DNA from: Candidatus Scatomonas pullistercoris
GTDB taxonomy: Bacteria; Bacillota; Clostridia; Lachnospirales; Lachnospiraceae
Assembly (NCBI GenBank): GCA_018713515.1
Contig: DVOO01000027.1
Span: 90,142 to 154,141, forward strand
DNA length: 64,000 nt
Direction: 5' to 3'
Shown here: positions 8,566-17,749 of the stretch, in pieces
How the letters are laid out: every line of letters begins with the position of its first letter
How positions within the stretch are numbered: position 1 is the first letter of the stretch
Notes under the pieces: generated by a model
Databases searched by the model: none
Seen by the model: the letters and a program-made list of their open reading frames with translations, nothing else
What the model was told of the DNA's origin: nothing
Made by a program: the position numbers and the translations under genes

Positions 8566-10419
8566 ATGAAACAGATATGTTTTAAAAAATTTTCACGAGT
8601 CCGCCGGGTGCCGGCCGGACTTTTTCTGCTGCTGTTTGCCGGCCTGGCCGGCGGCTGCTCTCTCTTTTCCCATTCCCTGGAATCCGCCGTCTCCGGGGAC
8701 GATCTGGAATCTCTCGCCGCTTCCCGGGAACAGATGGAACTTCTGGAAGCAGATTACGCGTCAGAGGGCTTTATCCCGGAGGAAGATGCCCCTGCCGTCC
8801 TTTCCGCGGTGGCCGGCTATGCGGAGGAACTGAAACAGGAAGGGATTCTCCAGAATTATTCCCTGTCCGGCTCCCATGTATGGATGCTCTACGACAGCGG
8901 TATTCAGATGATCTATACGCCGGATACCGGAATAACGGATGCCGTGGGCCTGGACAGTACCTGCCGGATCGTTACCTGCCAGCCATACGCGTCTTCTTAC
9001 CCGCCCTCTCTTTCTGAAGAAATGGGGCTCCCCGATTCGGCGGCCTCCTCTCTCGAGCAGCTCTCCGCCTCCTGGACCTTTGAAGACAACTATGACATGG
9101 AAGAGGTCACGCCGGATCTTCTGAAAGAACTGAATGGAACACAGATTCTGCTCTGGCACGGCCACGGAGGCTGGACAGAAGAAACCCACTCCTTTCTGGC
9201 CACAGGGGAAACCTTCAGTGAAAACCGGTTTCAGAATGACATCGATTATTACGAAGATTTTCAGACCGGCCGCCTGGTGCTCTGCAGTGATGGAAGAGTT
9301 GCGGTCACGGCCGGCTTTGTCCGGGAGTATATGGATGCTCTGGACGGTTCCCTGATCTATCTGGGCGCCTGCCAGAGCGGTCTGGATGCAGAGCTTTCAG
9401 ACGCCTTTCTGGAAAAGGGCGCCGCGGCTGTCATCGCCAACACAGATACCATCCGCACCGCCTATAATACCCGCATGATGTACTCCACCATGGAAGGGCT
9501 CTCTCTGACAGACGCCTCCTCCGGCCAGCGGTATACGCTGGAACAGGCGCTGCAGTATGCTGCTTCTGTCTGGGGCGAGTCCGACAGCGTACAATTTGGG
9601 GGAACAGGAGCCAGACCCGTCTATTTCGGGGAAAATATCCGTCTGGATGAGACACCAGTGGAGAATCCCGTTCCAGAGGAAACCCTTCCCGGGACACAGG
9701 ATACTTCCACCCTGCTGCAGGAATACGCGGAGGGACTGGACTGTCTCTCCGGCAGCGGAACGTATACCGGCTACTTTGAGATCACCGGCAGCGGCCCCCG
9801 GTATAACTACTGGTCTTCTCTCCCTGTCCGTCCCCTTTCCCGCCTTCAGATGGATTTTGATCAGGACGGGGCGGATGAACTGCTTGTGGTAAATCTGAAC
9901 ACGGATTATACTCTCCGCGCGGAAATGTATGAGGCAGAGGGCGGAGAGATACAGCTGATCTCCAGTACGTCCCTGCCTGCCTCAGCCGCCAGTATTTCGG
10001 AGGAGGGATATCTGGACTGCATGACCTACCAGTATAATGGACAGACAGCCATAGGCTTTGAAGAACGGTCCCTCGCTTCCCATCTGGCTGACGGAACACT
10101 GATCCGGTTTACAGCGCTTCTCTACGATGGAGCTTCTCTTCAGATGCTGGGAACTCAGGAATATATGGGATCCGGCGGACTTCCTGAAGAGGGGGAACCC
10201 TTTGTGGACGGGATGGCTTCCATGGGCATTTATGTGGACTTTGAGCAGATCTTCTATGAGGGGACCAGCATCTTCAGTTACCTGGACTCTCCTGAAGCTT
10301 TCGCCAGCTCCCGCACTTACTGCCTGTGGGAGGATGAAGCGTGGCTTGCCTTCTATCCGGAATGGTACAGCGATCCGGATGCCGGTCCGGTGGAAGCTTC
10401 CATCATTGAATTCCAATAA
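8566..10419 (+). CDS. Lipoprotein with a caspase/CHAT-like (clan CD) protease fold, otherwise uncharacterised
   Basis: 617 aa. A signal peptide with lipobox LAGGC makes Cys31 the lipid-anchored residue, so the protein sits on the outer face of the membrane. At about 195-203 is LLWHGHGGW (His198/His200), and at about 263-272 LIYLGACQSG (Cys269), followed by a helix and AAAVIANTDT. This spacing and motif pair is what caspase, gingipain (C25) and CHAT proteases show for their catalytic His and Cys. The C-terminal half contains DFDQDGADELLVV (about 430-442), resembling a calcium-binding VCBS/FG-GAP-type repeat. The ATG at 8566 follows AGGGGGG; the upstream in-frame ATG at 8512 lies inside the preceding terminator. 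Substrate and role are unknown; a surface protease is inference. Confidence 0.75.
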   Translation: MKQICFKKFSRVRRVPAGLFLLLFAGLAGGCSLFSHSLESAVSGDDLESLAASREQMELLEADYASEGFIPEEDAPAVLSAVAGYAEELKQEGILQNYSLSGSHVWMLYDSGIQMIYTPDTGITDAVGLDSTCRIVTCQPYASSYPPSLSEEMGLPDSAASSLEQLSASWTFEDNYDMEEVTPDLLKELNGTQILLWHGHGGWTEETHSFLATGETFSENRFQNDIDYYEDFQTGRLVLCSDGRVAVTAGFVREYMDALDGSLIYLGACQSGLDAELSDAFLEKGAAAVIANTDTIRTAYNTRMMYSTMEGLSLTDASSGQRYTLEQALQYAASVWGESDSVQFGGTGARPVYFGENIRLDETPVENPVPEETLPGTQDTSTLLQEYAEGLDCLSGSGTYTGYFEITGSGPRYNYWSSLPVRPLSRLQMDFDQDGADELLVVNLNTDYTLRAEMYEAEGGEIQLISSTSLPASAASISEEGYLDCMTYQYNGQTAIGFEERSLASHLADGTLIRFTALLYDGASLQMLGTQEYMGSGGLPEEGEPFVDGMASMGIYVDFEQIFYEGTSIFSYLDSPEAFASSRTYCLWEDEAWLAFYPEWYSDPDAGPVEASIIEFQ

Positions 10420-10489
10420 CAGAAAACAGAAGGCCGGATCTGTCCTCCGGCCTTCCGGCTGATTTTCTCTGTAAAATAAAATGAGGAGT

Positions 10490-10518
10490 GCCCCGGGGGA
10501 TTGACATCCCGCCGGGGC
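10490..10518. terminator. GC-rich hairpin between convergent genes
   Basis: GCCCCGGGGGA and TCCCGCCGGGGC pair around a TTGACA loop. A shorter stem (10430-10454, AAGGCCGGA with TCCGGCCTT) follows the lipoprotein gene. T-tracts are poor on both strands, so this may be a shared but imperfect terminator. The rest of 10420-10706 is A/T rich and shows a small hairpin (CTGTTCA/TGAACAG, about 10565-10582), with no gene seen. Confidence 0.45.
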
Positions 10519-10706
10519 TATTATTATGAAAAAATTTTTGTAATGACCAGGCATTCTTTCTATCTGTTCATCTCTGAACAGTATTTATCATAACAATGAT
10601 TTGTGAACAAATCGTGAACTCCCGGTAAAACATTTATTAATTTGCATATTTTATTGATGCATTTTATTTGTTTTTTATGCATTCTGCACAGTCATCAATG
10701 GGGCTG

Positions 10707-11630
10707 TCAGCCGAAAAGCCCCCCCAGCCAGCTGCTGATCCGGTCCCAGAGACTGCCAAACCAGTTTCCGATGGTTTCAAAAAATCCCTGGACATCTTCC
10801 TCCGTAATATTCAGATCCATATTTGCCAGCTTATCGTAGATAGCCTGGACCTGACTCTTCAGATCATCCACATTAATATCCAGACCGGCAATCTTCTGCA
10901 TCAGCTCAATTATCTGCTGCTTCTCTTCTTCTGTAAGATGGATCCCCAGTCCCTCCGCCGCGTTGTCGATCAGCTGGCTGATCCGGTCCGGATCGCTGAT
11001 ATCTTCCGCCACAACCGCTTCCTTCACAGCCGCCACAAGATTCTCAGCCTGCTCCGTATCTCCCAGGCTCTGGCCAAGGTCTCCGGTGGTGATCAGCTCA
11101 TCGGTGGCCGCGTCAATTTTCGTGGCCTCCACCGGCGTTCCCGTCATCTCCGAGTAGGCCTTCATCACACCGATCAGGGCGGCGGTTCCCGTCACCTTGA
11201 CGGGACCCGCCACTGTGACGTCCGCATTCTTCAATCCCGCTGTGGCCAGGGCGTTCTGATACATTCCCACCGTGCAGTAGGTGACGTTCTGGGTTGTTAC
11301 CTGAATGCCGTGTCCTTCCTCCCTTCCCACAACCAGCGCGGAGGAGATTGCCTGGTCCCCGATTACCTCCGCATCCAGATAATCTCCCAGATATTCATAC
11401 TCTTCTTCATTCGTTACAGTTACCACCGTATACTGTTCCAGATCCGCCTCCGAAACACCGAGGAGCTCCAGAACGGAAGCCCGCTGCCCGGCATCCAGAT
11501 CTGCCCCCAGCGATACATAGGGAGTTCCGGTTGCGTCCGCATGAACAGTGGCCAGACCCGGTCCGGCGGTGGCGGCGGTCACCGCGCACAGAACCGCTGC
11601 CGTATATTTTTTCCATTTTAAATGTTTCAT
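10707..11630 (-). CDS. Secreted DUF1002 (YpuA-like) protein
   Basis: 307 aa. An N-terminal signal peptide (KKYTAAVLCAVTAATAGPG, cleavage near VHA-DA) is followed by a DUF1002 domain running from about residue 38 to 290, with VVTVTNEEEYEYLG and QNVTYCTVGMYQNAL. The C-terminus (NWFGSLWDRISSWLGGLFG) is amphipathic. The family has no assigned function; the B. subtilis member is YpuA. It is convergent with the caspase-like lipoprotein and has its own promoter region (TATAAT near 11680). Family assignment is good; function is not known. Confidence 0.85.
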   Translation of the reverse strand: MKHLKWKKYTAAVLCAVTAATAGPGLATVHADATGTPYVSLGADLDAGQRASVLELLGVSEADLEQYTVVTVTNEEEYEYLGDYLDAEVIGDQAISSALVVGREEGHGIQVTTQNVTYCTVGMYQNALATAGLKNADVTVAGPVKVTGTAALIGVMKAYSEMTGTPVEATKIDAATDELITTGDLGQSLGDTEQAENLVAAVKEAVVAEDISDPDRISQLIDNAAEGLGIHLTEEEKQQIIELMQKIAGLDINVDDLKSQVQAIYDKLANMDLNITEEDVQGFFETIGNWFGSLWDRISSWLGGLFG

Positions 11631-11880
11631 AATTTTCCTTTCTTTTTCGTTTCAGTGTTTTTTTCTTTCCTTCCGCATTATAACACATCTGTTCCGCTAC
11701 TGTCCTGCTCTTCACAGAACCTTTGGATTTTGTTCATGTTTTTTTTACAGGTTGCACACGAATTAAACACATTTCCCGACTATACTAAAACCATAAAATA
11801 ATTAATCCAAAATAATTATTTTATATTTTCTTTTTCATAATGCCGGTTGAAAACCGGCTCTCCTTCCTTTAAAATAAGTT

Positions 11881-11909
11881 TGAGGCTGGCGCTTTCAGCG
11901 CCAGCCTCA
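11881..11909 (-). terminator. Terminator overlapping the ksgA stop codon
   Basis: TGAGGCTGGCGCT and AGCGCCAGCCTCA form a 13-bp stem with a 3-nt loop. The stem includes the TGA stop of ksgA (11907-11909). On the minus strand the tail is AACTTATTTT, a weak T-tract. Confidence 0.7.
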
Positions 11910-12788
11910 ATGTGTTTCTGTCAGATAATCAGCTAATGCCCCATATTCTGCCAGGCCCAGGGTTTCTCCGCGAACCGAGGGATCCAGGCCGCAGTGCACA
12001 ATGGCTGCTTCCGCGGCTTCTCTGGAAAGATTTAATTCCGGATCATTCCGAAGACCGTTCAGCAACGTTTTCCTTCTCTGGTTAAAGGCCGCACGGATCA
12101 GCCGGAACATCAGCGCCGGATCTCTGGTCTCCACCGGCGGTCTTTCCCGGCGGGTCAGCCGGATGACCGCGCTCCCCACATTGGGTCTCGGTATGAAACA
12201 GTTGGGAGGAACATTGGCCGCCAGATACGGTTCCGCATAATACCGGACCGCCAGGGACAGCGCTCCATACTCCCTGCTTCCCGGCTCCGCCTGCATCCGC
12301 TGAGCCACCTCTTTCTGCACCATAACGGTCATGGATTCCATGGGAACCTGTTTTTCCAGAAGGCCCATAATAATCGGCGTTGTTATATAATAGGGCAGAT
12401 TCGCCACAATCTTCATGGGCTTTCCCTGATTTTTCTCCTCTGCCAGCTTCTGAAGATCCGTCTTTAATATATCCTGGTGGATCACAGTCACATTCGGCCA
12501 TGCGCTTAACGTATCTTCCAGAATAGGGAGAAGATTCCTGTCTATCTCCACCGCGCAGACCTCTCTGGCGGCATGGGCCAGGTATTGGGTAAGCGTCCCA
12601 ATACCCGGCCCTATCTCTACCACAAAATCTTCCTCTGTAACTCCCGCCGCCGCTGTGATTTTTCCCAGCACATGGGGATCAATCAGAAAATTCTGTCCGT
12701 ACTTCTTCTGAAACCGGAAACCGTATTTCTGAAGTATTGAAATTGTGTTCTGGGGATTTCCCAGCCAGGGTTTCTCTTTACTGTTCAA
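11907..12788 (-). CDS. rsmA: 16S rRNA (adenine(1518)-N6/adenine(1519)-N6)-dimethyltransferase
   Basis: 293 aa (KsgA). It dimethylates two adjacent adenines in the 3' hairpin of 16S rRNA during 30S maturation, using S-adenosylmethionine. Signatures are KKYGQNFLID near the N-terminus, the SAM loop VEIGPGIGTLTQYLA, and the catalytic NLPYYITTPI. The likely start is a TTG at 12788, preceded by AGGAAAAAG. It gives the usual KsgA N-terminus and overlaps the upstream TPR/P-loop gene by 11 bp. A longer ATG reading from 12878 would add 30 residues with no family match. The overlap implies translational coupling to the upstream gene. Confidence 0.92.
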   Translation of the reverse strand: MNSKEKPWLGNPQNTISILQKYGFRFQKKYGQNFLIDPHVLGKITAAAGVTEEDFVVEIGPGIGTLTQYLAHAAREVCAVEIDRNLLPILEDTLSAWPNVTVIHQDILKTDLQKLAEEKNQGKPMKIVANLPYYITTPIIMGLLEKQVPMESMTVMVQKEVAQRMQAEPGSREYGALSLAVRYYAEPYLAANVPPNCFIPRPNVGSAVIRLTRRERPPVETRDPALMFRLIRAAFNQRRKTLLNGLRNDPELNLSREAAEAAIVHCGLDPSVRGETLGLAEYGALADYLTETH

Positions 12789-15126
12789 AGTCTTTTTCCT
12801 GCAAAATAATGAAATCTTCCTGCTGCCTGCCGCGTCCGGCCTTCTTCCGGCCGCGCTTCTTCGGTGTCTTTCTGGCATGCGCCATGGCCTTATCCACCAT
12901 ATCTTTTACCTGGGAAATGGTCATGGGCTCCCGCTCCGACTGGTGGTTTCCGATCAGCGTGTACAGAGCCAGAACGCCCATCTCGTCCATCTTGCAGCCA
13001 TTCTCCGTAGCGTAGGTTCTCGCGAAGGTTACCAGCTCATCGTTGGTAAATACCGGAATGGAGATGACCTTATCAAACTTTCCGGCAAAATCCGGATACT
13101 GTTTCAGCATGGCCCGCATATTTGCTTTCTCATCCTCTATAATCAGGATCATGCAGTCCGTCCGGAACTCCATGGCACGGTTCAGCTGCTCAACCGTCTC
13201 CGCTGTCATTTCAGATGCGCCGTCAATGACCAGAAAACCTCCCGACATCTTGGAGACGATTTTAGCCGGATCCCTGTCATTCATGGCCTCTCCGGTAATA
13301 CGGGCGGTCTTGGCCACATCCAGCTGAAGGTCCTTACAGAGAGCAACCATCAGGCTCCTCGTCAGCTGAGTCTTTCCGGTTCCGGAAGCTCCCATGATGG
13401 CAATATTCCCGTGCTTGGAGGTATGCTCTCCCGCATGCTCGTAAACACCGTTCATGGCCTCCAGGATCTGCTGATCCATGCCGGGAACCCGTGCGAAATA
13501 CGTAAATATCTTTCTCTGCTCGTCATTCATGCGGACGGGCTTTGCATCATTCAGAATACGGATCCTGCGCTCCTCCGGCGTTTCCTCCATCAGGAGCTCA
13601 TCAATGGAAATCGGAATGGTATTCTGTCCGATGGTGCTGAGCGTAATCGTTCTCTGCGCTTTCTCTTCCGGGGTCGGTTCCGGATCCGGAATCTCCAGTT
13701 CTTCATTATAAAGAGGTCTCGGCCTGGGAGCTTCCTCCGGAGCTTTCTTTTCCTGCTCCTGCGGCAGAGGCTCCTCTGTCTTCTCTTCCGTCTCCTCCGG
13801 CAGGGGTTCCTCTGTCTTCTCTCCCGTCTCCTGCGGCAGGGGCTCCTCTGTCTTCTCTTCCGTCTCCTCCGGCAGGGACTCCTCTGCTGTCTCCTGTACA
13901 GACGCTTCCGCCGGAACCAAGGCATCCGAGGCAATCTCTTCAGACAGACTGTCCGCTGTCTCCTGCACCAGTGCCTCCAGATTAAAATCTTTCAGAGACA
14001 TCTGTCCCTCGATCTGCTCTTCCTCCGCCAGAACCTCCCGGACGTCCTGTACAGGCCTCTCCACCGGTTTTATGCTGGGCTCCACAAGCTCGGGCTCCAG
14101 CTCATGAATCGGAAGATTTGCCGTAGCCATACGGTCCGGAGCAGCTTCCGTCTCGGGAATCTCCAGCTCCTCTACCTGGGGAGCCTCTTTCCGGATTCCG
14201 GAAAAAACATCATGAATGCTTCTGGCCAGCTGCTCCCGAAGATCCGCCGTCTTGCCCATAAACTCCCGGGACGTCACAGACGCTGTATCTGCGGAATCCT
14301 CTTTCTGCGGAACTTCCTCCGGGATGCTGACATCCTTTGTAATGGCTGCCCCCGCCTGATCCATCCGCTGAAGAATTTCCCGGGAACCGGCAGTCTCCGG
14401 CGGTTCTGCCGCCTTCACAGCGGCGGACTCCTCCGTTTTCTCAGGAGCCGGTCTGCGCGCGGAGGCCTCTCTGTCCAGCTCCTTCTGGTAAGCCGCCTGC
14501 TGGATGGGCGAAAGGGGCTGATACTTCTGTTTCAGCTCCATAGCTTTTCTGACGTATTTTCCCTCGCTGAACCAGAGGATCAGATCATCGCAGGTCTCCA
14601 CGCATTTCTGCTGGTTTCCCGCCCTGCTGTACAGCATGGCCAGCTCATAGGCCCATCTCTCCGTGTACTCCCGCTCCTTATATTCCTCCAGAATCGCAAT
14701 CTGATCCTGGACCGGTGATCGTCTCGCCTTATAAATTTTGTATTTCAGAATAAATCTGGAATTGTCGTGAGGGGCGACCTCCGCGAATTCCGTGTAGAAA
14801 TCCACGGCTTCCTCCAGCTCCCCCAGCTTCAGACAGATCTCAACCAGGCGGTACAGAATGCTTTTTCCGATAGAAGCCCGGTCATAGGCCAGCAGCAGGA
14901 TATTTTTGCACTCTCTGTAGCGTTTGTTTGCCTCATAGACATCTGCCACCATATTCAGAGTCCGGATGCTCTTCACCCTCCGCCACTCAATACTGTCTAC
15001 GATCGTAAGTGCGCCGGCATAATCGCGGTTTTCCACGCATTTTGTCAGTTCTTCCAATCTTAAATGGTATTCTGCTTTATCCAATGCTTTCACCTCAAAA
15101 TGAACTATTGAAAAGTAGCTTTTCAT
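12778..15126 (-). CDS. Large TPR and P-loop ATPase-like protein with acidic repeats, unknown function
   Basis: 782 aa in three parts. Residues 15-200 are helical and TPR-like. Residues 210-500 are low complexity and acidic, with a 12-residue repeat of the form LPEETEEKTEEP three to four times at about 418-460. Residues 520-780 are an AAA-like nucleotide-binding domain with Walker A GASGTGKT (579-586) and a Walker B-like GGFLVIDGASEM (629-640). The C-terminus is basic (KKRGRKKAGRG). No signal peptide or membrane helix is seen, so it is cytoplasmic. A TTG at 15084 with GAGGTG in front is a better start than the ATG at 15126, which has no clear ribosome site; it would give 768 aa. It overlaps ksgA by 11 bp. 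The AAA part resembles CbxX/SpoVK-type ATPases, but no function is assigned. Confidence 0.8.
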   Translation of the reverse strand: MKSYFSIVHFEVKALDKAEYHLRLEELTKCVENRDYAGALTIVDSIEWRRVKSIRTLNMVADVYEANKRYRECKNILLLAYDRASIGKSILYRLVEICLKLGELEEAVDFYTEFAEVAPHDNSRFILKYKIYKARRSPVQDQIAILEEYKEREYTERWAYELAMLYSRAGNQQKCVETCDDLILWFSEGKYVRKAMELKQKYQPLSPIQQAAYQKELDREASARRPAPEKTEESAAVKAAEPPETAGSREILQRMDQAGAAITKDVSIPEEVPQKEDSADTASVTSREFMGKTADLREQLARSIHDVFSGIRKEAPQVEELEIPETEAAPDRMATANLPIHELEPELVEPSIKPVERPVQDVREVLAEEEQIEGQMSLKDFNLEALVQETADSLSEEIASDALVPAEASVQETAEESLPEETEEKTEEPLPQETGEKTEEPLPEETEEKTEEPLPQEQEKKAPEEAPRPRPLYNEELEIPDPEPTPEEKAQRTITLSTIGQNTIPISIDELLMEETPEERRIRILNDAKPVRMNDEQRKIFTYFARVPGMDQQILEAMNGVYEHAGEHTSKHGNIAIMGASGTGKTQLTRSLMVALCKDLQLDVAKTARITGEAMNDRDPAKIVSKMSGGFLVIDGASEMTAETVEQLNRAMEFRTDCMILIIEDEKANMRAMLKQYPDFAGKFDKVISIPVFTNDELVTFARTYATENGCKMDEMGVLALYTLIGNHQSEREPMTISQVKDMVDKAMAHARKTPKKRGRKKAGRGRQQEDFIILQEKDFEQ
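13740..13880 (-). repeat. 36-bp in-frame tandem repeat inside the TPR/P-loop gene
   Basis: About three and a half copies of a 36-bp unit encode LPEETEEKTEEP and variants. The copies differ at a few bases (E/Q, E/G swaps), so the array is coding and partly diverged. Confidence 0.85.
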
Positions 15127-15152
15127 CTGTATGGGGACACGACCCCATAATT

Positions 15153-15181
15153 AGTGTAAGTTTATCACAATGAAATGTCAA
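15153..15181 (-). promoter_or_regulatory. Promoter of the TPR/P-loop-ksgA operon
   Basis: Minus strand TTGACA-like site (plus TGTCAA, 15176-15181), 17 bp, TACACT (plus AGTGTA, 15153-15158). A small palindrome, ATGGGG/CCCCAT, sits between it and the gene (about 15131-15148). Confidence 0.65.
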
Positions 15182-15207
15182 TGTCAAACCTGCCTCACGG
15201 TAATACA

Positions 15208-15253
15208 GAGGCCGGTCAGGCGCGGACCTATGCCCGCTGCCATAACCGGCCTC
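15208..15253 (-). terminator. Hairpin after glgP
   Basis: GAGGCCGGT (15208-15216) pairs with ACCGGCCTC (15245-15253), with further pairing inside. It lies 20 bp after the glgP stop. The T-tract is poor, so termination efficiency is uncertain. Confidence 0.6.
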
Positions 15254-15274
15254 CTGCAATTCTCCCGATACTGT

Positions 15275-17734
15275 TTATTTTACTGTGATCTTATCCAGAT
15301 GCCAGATATCATCTACATACTCCTGAATGGTACGGTCAGAACTGAATTTCCCGCTCTTGGCCGTATTGAGCATGGCGCTTCTTGCCCATGCCTTTTCATC
15401 TCTGTATCTGGCCTCCACCCTTTCCTGGGCGGCTGCGTAAGACTTAAAGTCGGCCAGAATAAAGTACTGATCCGCCTTCTCCCACTGGTTGGACTGCAGC
15501 AGGGAATCATAAAGATCCCGGAACAGATTCATATCTCCTCCGGAATACATGCCGTTGATCAGCTGCATCAGCACCTGGCGGATATCCGGATCGTTGTTGA
15601 AGTACTGCATGGGCTCATACCCGCCATTCTTCTCGAAGTTCATAACTTCATCGGCGGAAAGTCCGAAGATAAATGCGTTGTCCTCTCCTACTTCCTCCAC
15701 GATCTCCACATTTGCGCCGTCCATGGTTCCCAGCGTCAGCGCGCCGTTCAGCATAAACTTCATGTTTCCGGTTCCGGAGGCTTCCTTGCTGGCCGTGGAA
15801 ATCTGTTCTGATACATCTGCTGCCGCGAAGATCAGCTCCGCGTTGCTTACCCGGTAATCCTCGATGAAGACTACCTTAATCTTGCCTTTGATGGAATCAT
15901 CATGGTTGATGACATCCGCAACGCTGTTGATGAGCTTGATAATTTTCTTGGCCTTGGCGTAGCCCGCACTTGCCTTGGCTCCGAAAATAAAGGTTCTGGG
16001 ATAGAAGGGCATCTCCGGATGCTCCTTAATCTTATTATACAGATACATGACATGAAGAATGTTCAGCAGCTGTCTCTTGTACTCATGAAGTCTCTTTACC
16101 TGCACATCGAAGATAGACCGGGGATCTACCTCGATTCCATTGTGCTCCTGAATGTATCTGGCCAGACGGACCTTGTTCTGATACTTGATATTCATGAACT
16201 CTGCCTGGGCCTTCTCATCATCCGCGTAAACAGCCAGCCCTGACAGCTTGGAAAGATTGGTCACCCAGTCTCCTCCCACATGATCTGTCACCCAGTCCGC
16301 CAGCAGAGGATTGCCGTGGAGAAGGAAACGTCTCTGGGTAATGCCGTTCGTCTTGTTGCTGAACTTCTCCGGCATCATCTCGTAGAAATCCTTCAGCTCT
16401 CTCTTCTCCAGGATTTCGGTGTGCAGTCTGGCCACGCCATTGACAGAATAGCCGCCCACAATAGCCAGGTTGGCCATGCGCACCTGACCGTCATAAATGA
16501 CAGCCATCTTTTTCACCTTTTCCTCATTGCCCGGATACTGCGCGCGGACTCTTTCCAGGAAACGGCGGTTAATTTCCTCCACAATCTGATATACCCGGGG
16601 CAGCAGGCGCGAAAACAGCTCGATGGGCCATTTTTCCAGGGCCTCCGCCATGATCGTGTGGTTGGTGTAGGCACATGTCTTGGTCGTTACTTCCCATGCA
16701 TCGTCCCAGGAAAGTCCCTCCTCATCCATAAGGATGCGCATCAGTTCCGGAACCGCCACGGTGGGATGCGTGTCATTCATCTGGAAGGTTACTTTTTCAT
16801 AAAGCTTTTTAATATCGCTGTGATGCTTTTTATATTTCTTGATGGCTGTCTGTACGCTGGCAGAGATGAAGAAATACTGCTGTTTCAGACGAAGCTCTTT
16901 TCCCGCCATATGCGCGTCATTGGGATACAGTACCTCCACAATGGTCCTGGCCAGATTCTCCTGCTCCACTGCCTTGTGATAATCGCCCTTATCAAAGGAA
17001 TCCAGCTGGAAGTCATTGATTGCCTCCGCATCCCAGATACGCAGGGTGTCCACCACGTTGTTGCCGTAGCCTACCACAGGCAGGTCATAGGGAACGGCGC
17101 GCACAGACTGATAGCCCTCCTGGATAAAATCATTTCTTCCGGTCTCGGGATTATAGTTCACCCGCACATAGCCGCCGAACTTGATCTCCTTGGCGTACTC
17201 CGGTCTCTTCAGCTCAAAGGGATATCCGTTCTTCAGCCAGTTGTCCGGTACCTCCACCTGATAGCCGTCCCGGATCTCCTGCTTAAACATGCCGTAATGG
17301 TAGCGGATGCCGCAGCCGTAGGCCACATAGCCCAGAGAGGCCAGGGAATCCAGGAAACAGGCGGCCAGACGTCCCAGACCTCCATTGCCCAGAGCCGGAT
17401 CTCTCTCCTGATCCTCCACAGCATTCAGGTTAATATTCATTTCCTCCAGGGCTTCCTTCACTTCCCGGTAAGCGGTCAGGTTCAGCAGGTTATTCCCCAG
17501 ATATCTTCCGGTCAGGAATTCCATGGACATGTAGTAAACAATCTTCGGGTCCTTCTCATCGATAACCTGCTGGGTCTTCATCCAGTTGTCAATGATTACA
17601 TCCTTCACCGCGTAGCATACCGCCTGATACACCTGCTGGGGATTCGCCTCCTCCAGGGTGGTGCGGAACATATTCTTTACATTTTCTTTTACATTCTTTT
17701 TAAATGTTTCCTTCTTAAATTCCGGGTTCAGCAT
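15275..17734 (-). CDS. glgP: Glycogen/maltodextrin phosphorylase
   Basis: 819 aa, GT35 family, cytoplasmic. It removes glucose units from glycogen ends as glucose-1-phosphate using phosphate and a PLP cofactor. The PLP-lysine region EASGTGNMKFMLNGALTLGT is intact, as are KRLHEYKRQLLN and NGGLGRLAACFLDSLA. Length is normal for the family. It starts 15 bp after the ileS stop with AAGGAGG, so it is very probably on the ileS transcript and under its T-box leader. That pairing of glycogen breakdown with isoleucyl-tRNA supply is unusual. The other glycogen genes here (glgB, GH13) are in a separate operon 12 kb away. Confidence 0.96.
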   Translation of the reverse strand: MLNPEFKKETFKKNVKENVKNMFRTTLEEANPQQVYQAVCYAVKDVIIDNWMKTQQVIDEKDPKIVYYMSMEFLTGRYLGNNLLNLTAYREVKEALEEMNINLNAVEDQERDPALGNGGLGRLAACFLDSLASLGYVAYGCGIRYHYGMFKQEIRDGYQVEVPDNWLKNGYPFELKRPEYAKEIKFGGYVRVNYNPETGRNDFIQEGYQSVRAVPYDLPVVGYGNNVVDTLRIWDAEAINDFQLDSFDKGDYHKAVEQENLARTIVEVLYPNDAHMAGKELRLKQQYFFISASVQTAIKKYKKHHSDIKKLYEKVTFQMNDTHPTVAVPELMRILMDEEGLSWDDAWEVTTKTCAYTNHTIMAEALEKWPIELFSRLLPRVYQIVEEINRRFLERVRAQYPGNEEKVKKMAVIYDGQVRMANLAIVGGYSVNGVARLHTEILEKRELKDFYEMMPEKFSNKTNGITQRRFLLHGNPLLADWVTDHVGGDWVTNLSKLSGLAVYADDEKAQAEFMNIKYQNKVRLARYIQEHNGIEVDPRSIFDVQVKRLHEYKRQLLNILHVMYLYNKIKEHPEMPFYPRTFIFGAKASAGYAKAKKIIKLINSVADVINHDDSIKGKIKVVFIEDYRVSNAELIFAAADVSEQISTASKEASGTGNMKFMLNGALTLGTMDGANVEIVEEVGEDNAFIFGLSADEVMNFEKNGGYEPMQYFNNDPDIRQVLMQLINGMYSGGDMNLFRDLYDSLLQSNQWEKADQYFILADFKSYAAAQERVEARYRDEKAWARSAMLNTAKSGKFSSDRTIQEYVDDIWHLDKITVK

Positions 17735-17749
17735 TTCCGCGTATCCTCC

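Noticed and set aside
12788..12878. N-terminal extension of ksgA from an upstream ATG
   Set aside because: Lies fully inside the neighbouring gene and adds residues that do not match KsgA; the TTG start has a ribosome site.
13740..13880. Tandem repeats considered as a possible CRISPR array
   Set aside because: Units are contiguous, in frame with the protein, and have no unique spacers.
12745..14718. 657-codon plus-strand reading opposite the TPR/P-loop gene
   Set aside because: Leu/Arg-rich shadow of the acidic repeat gene; no ribosome site, and the minus-strand frame carries the Walker motifs.
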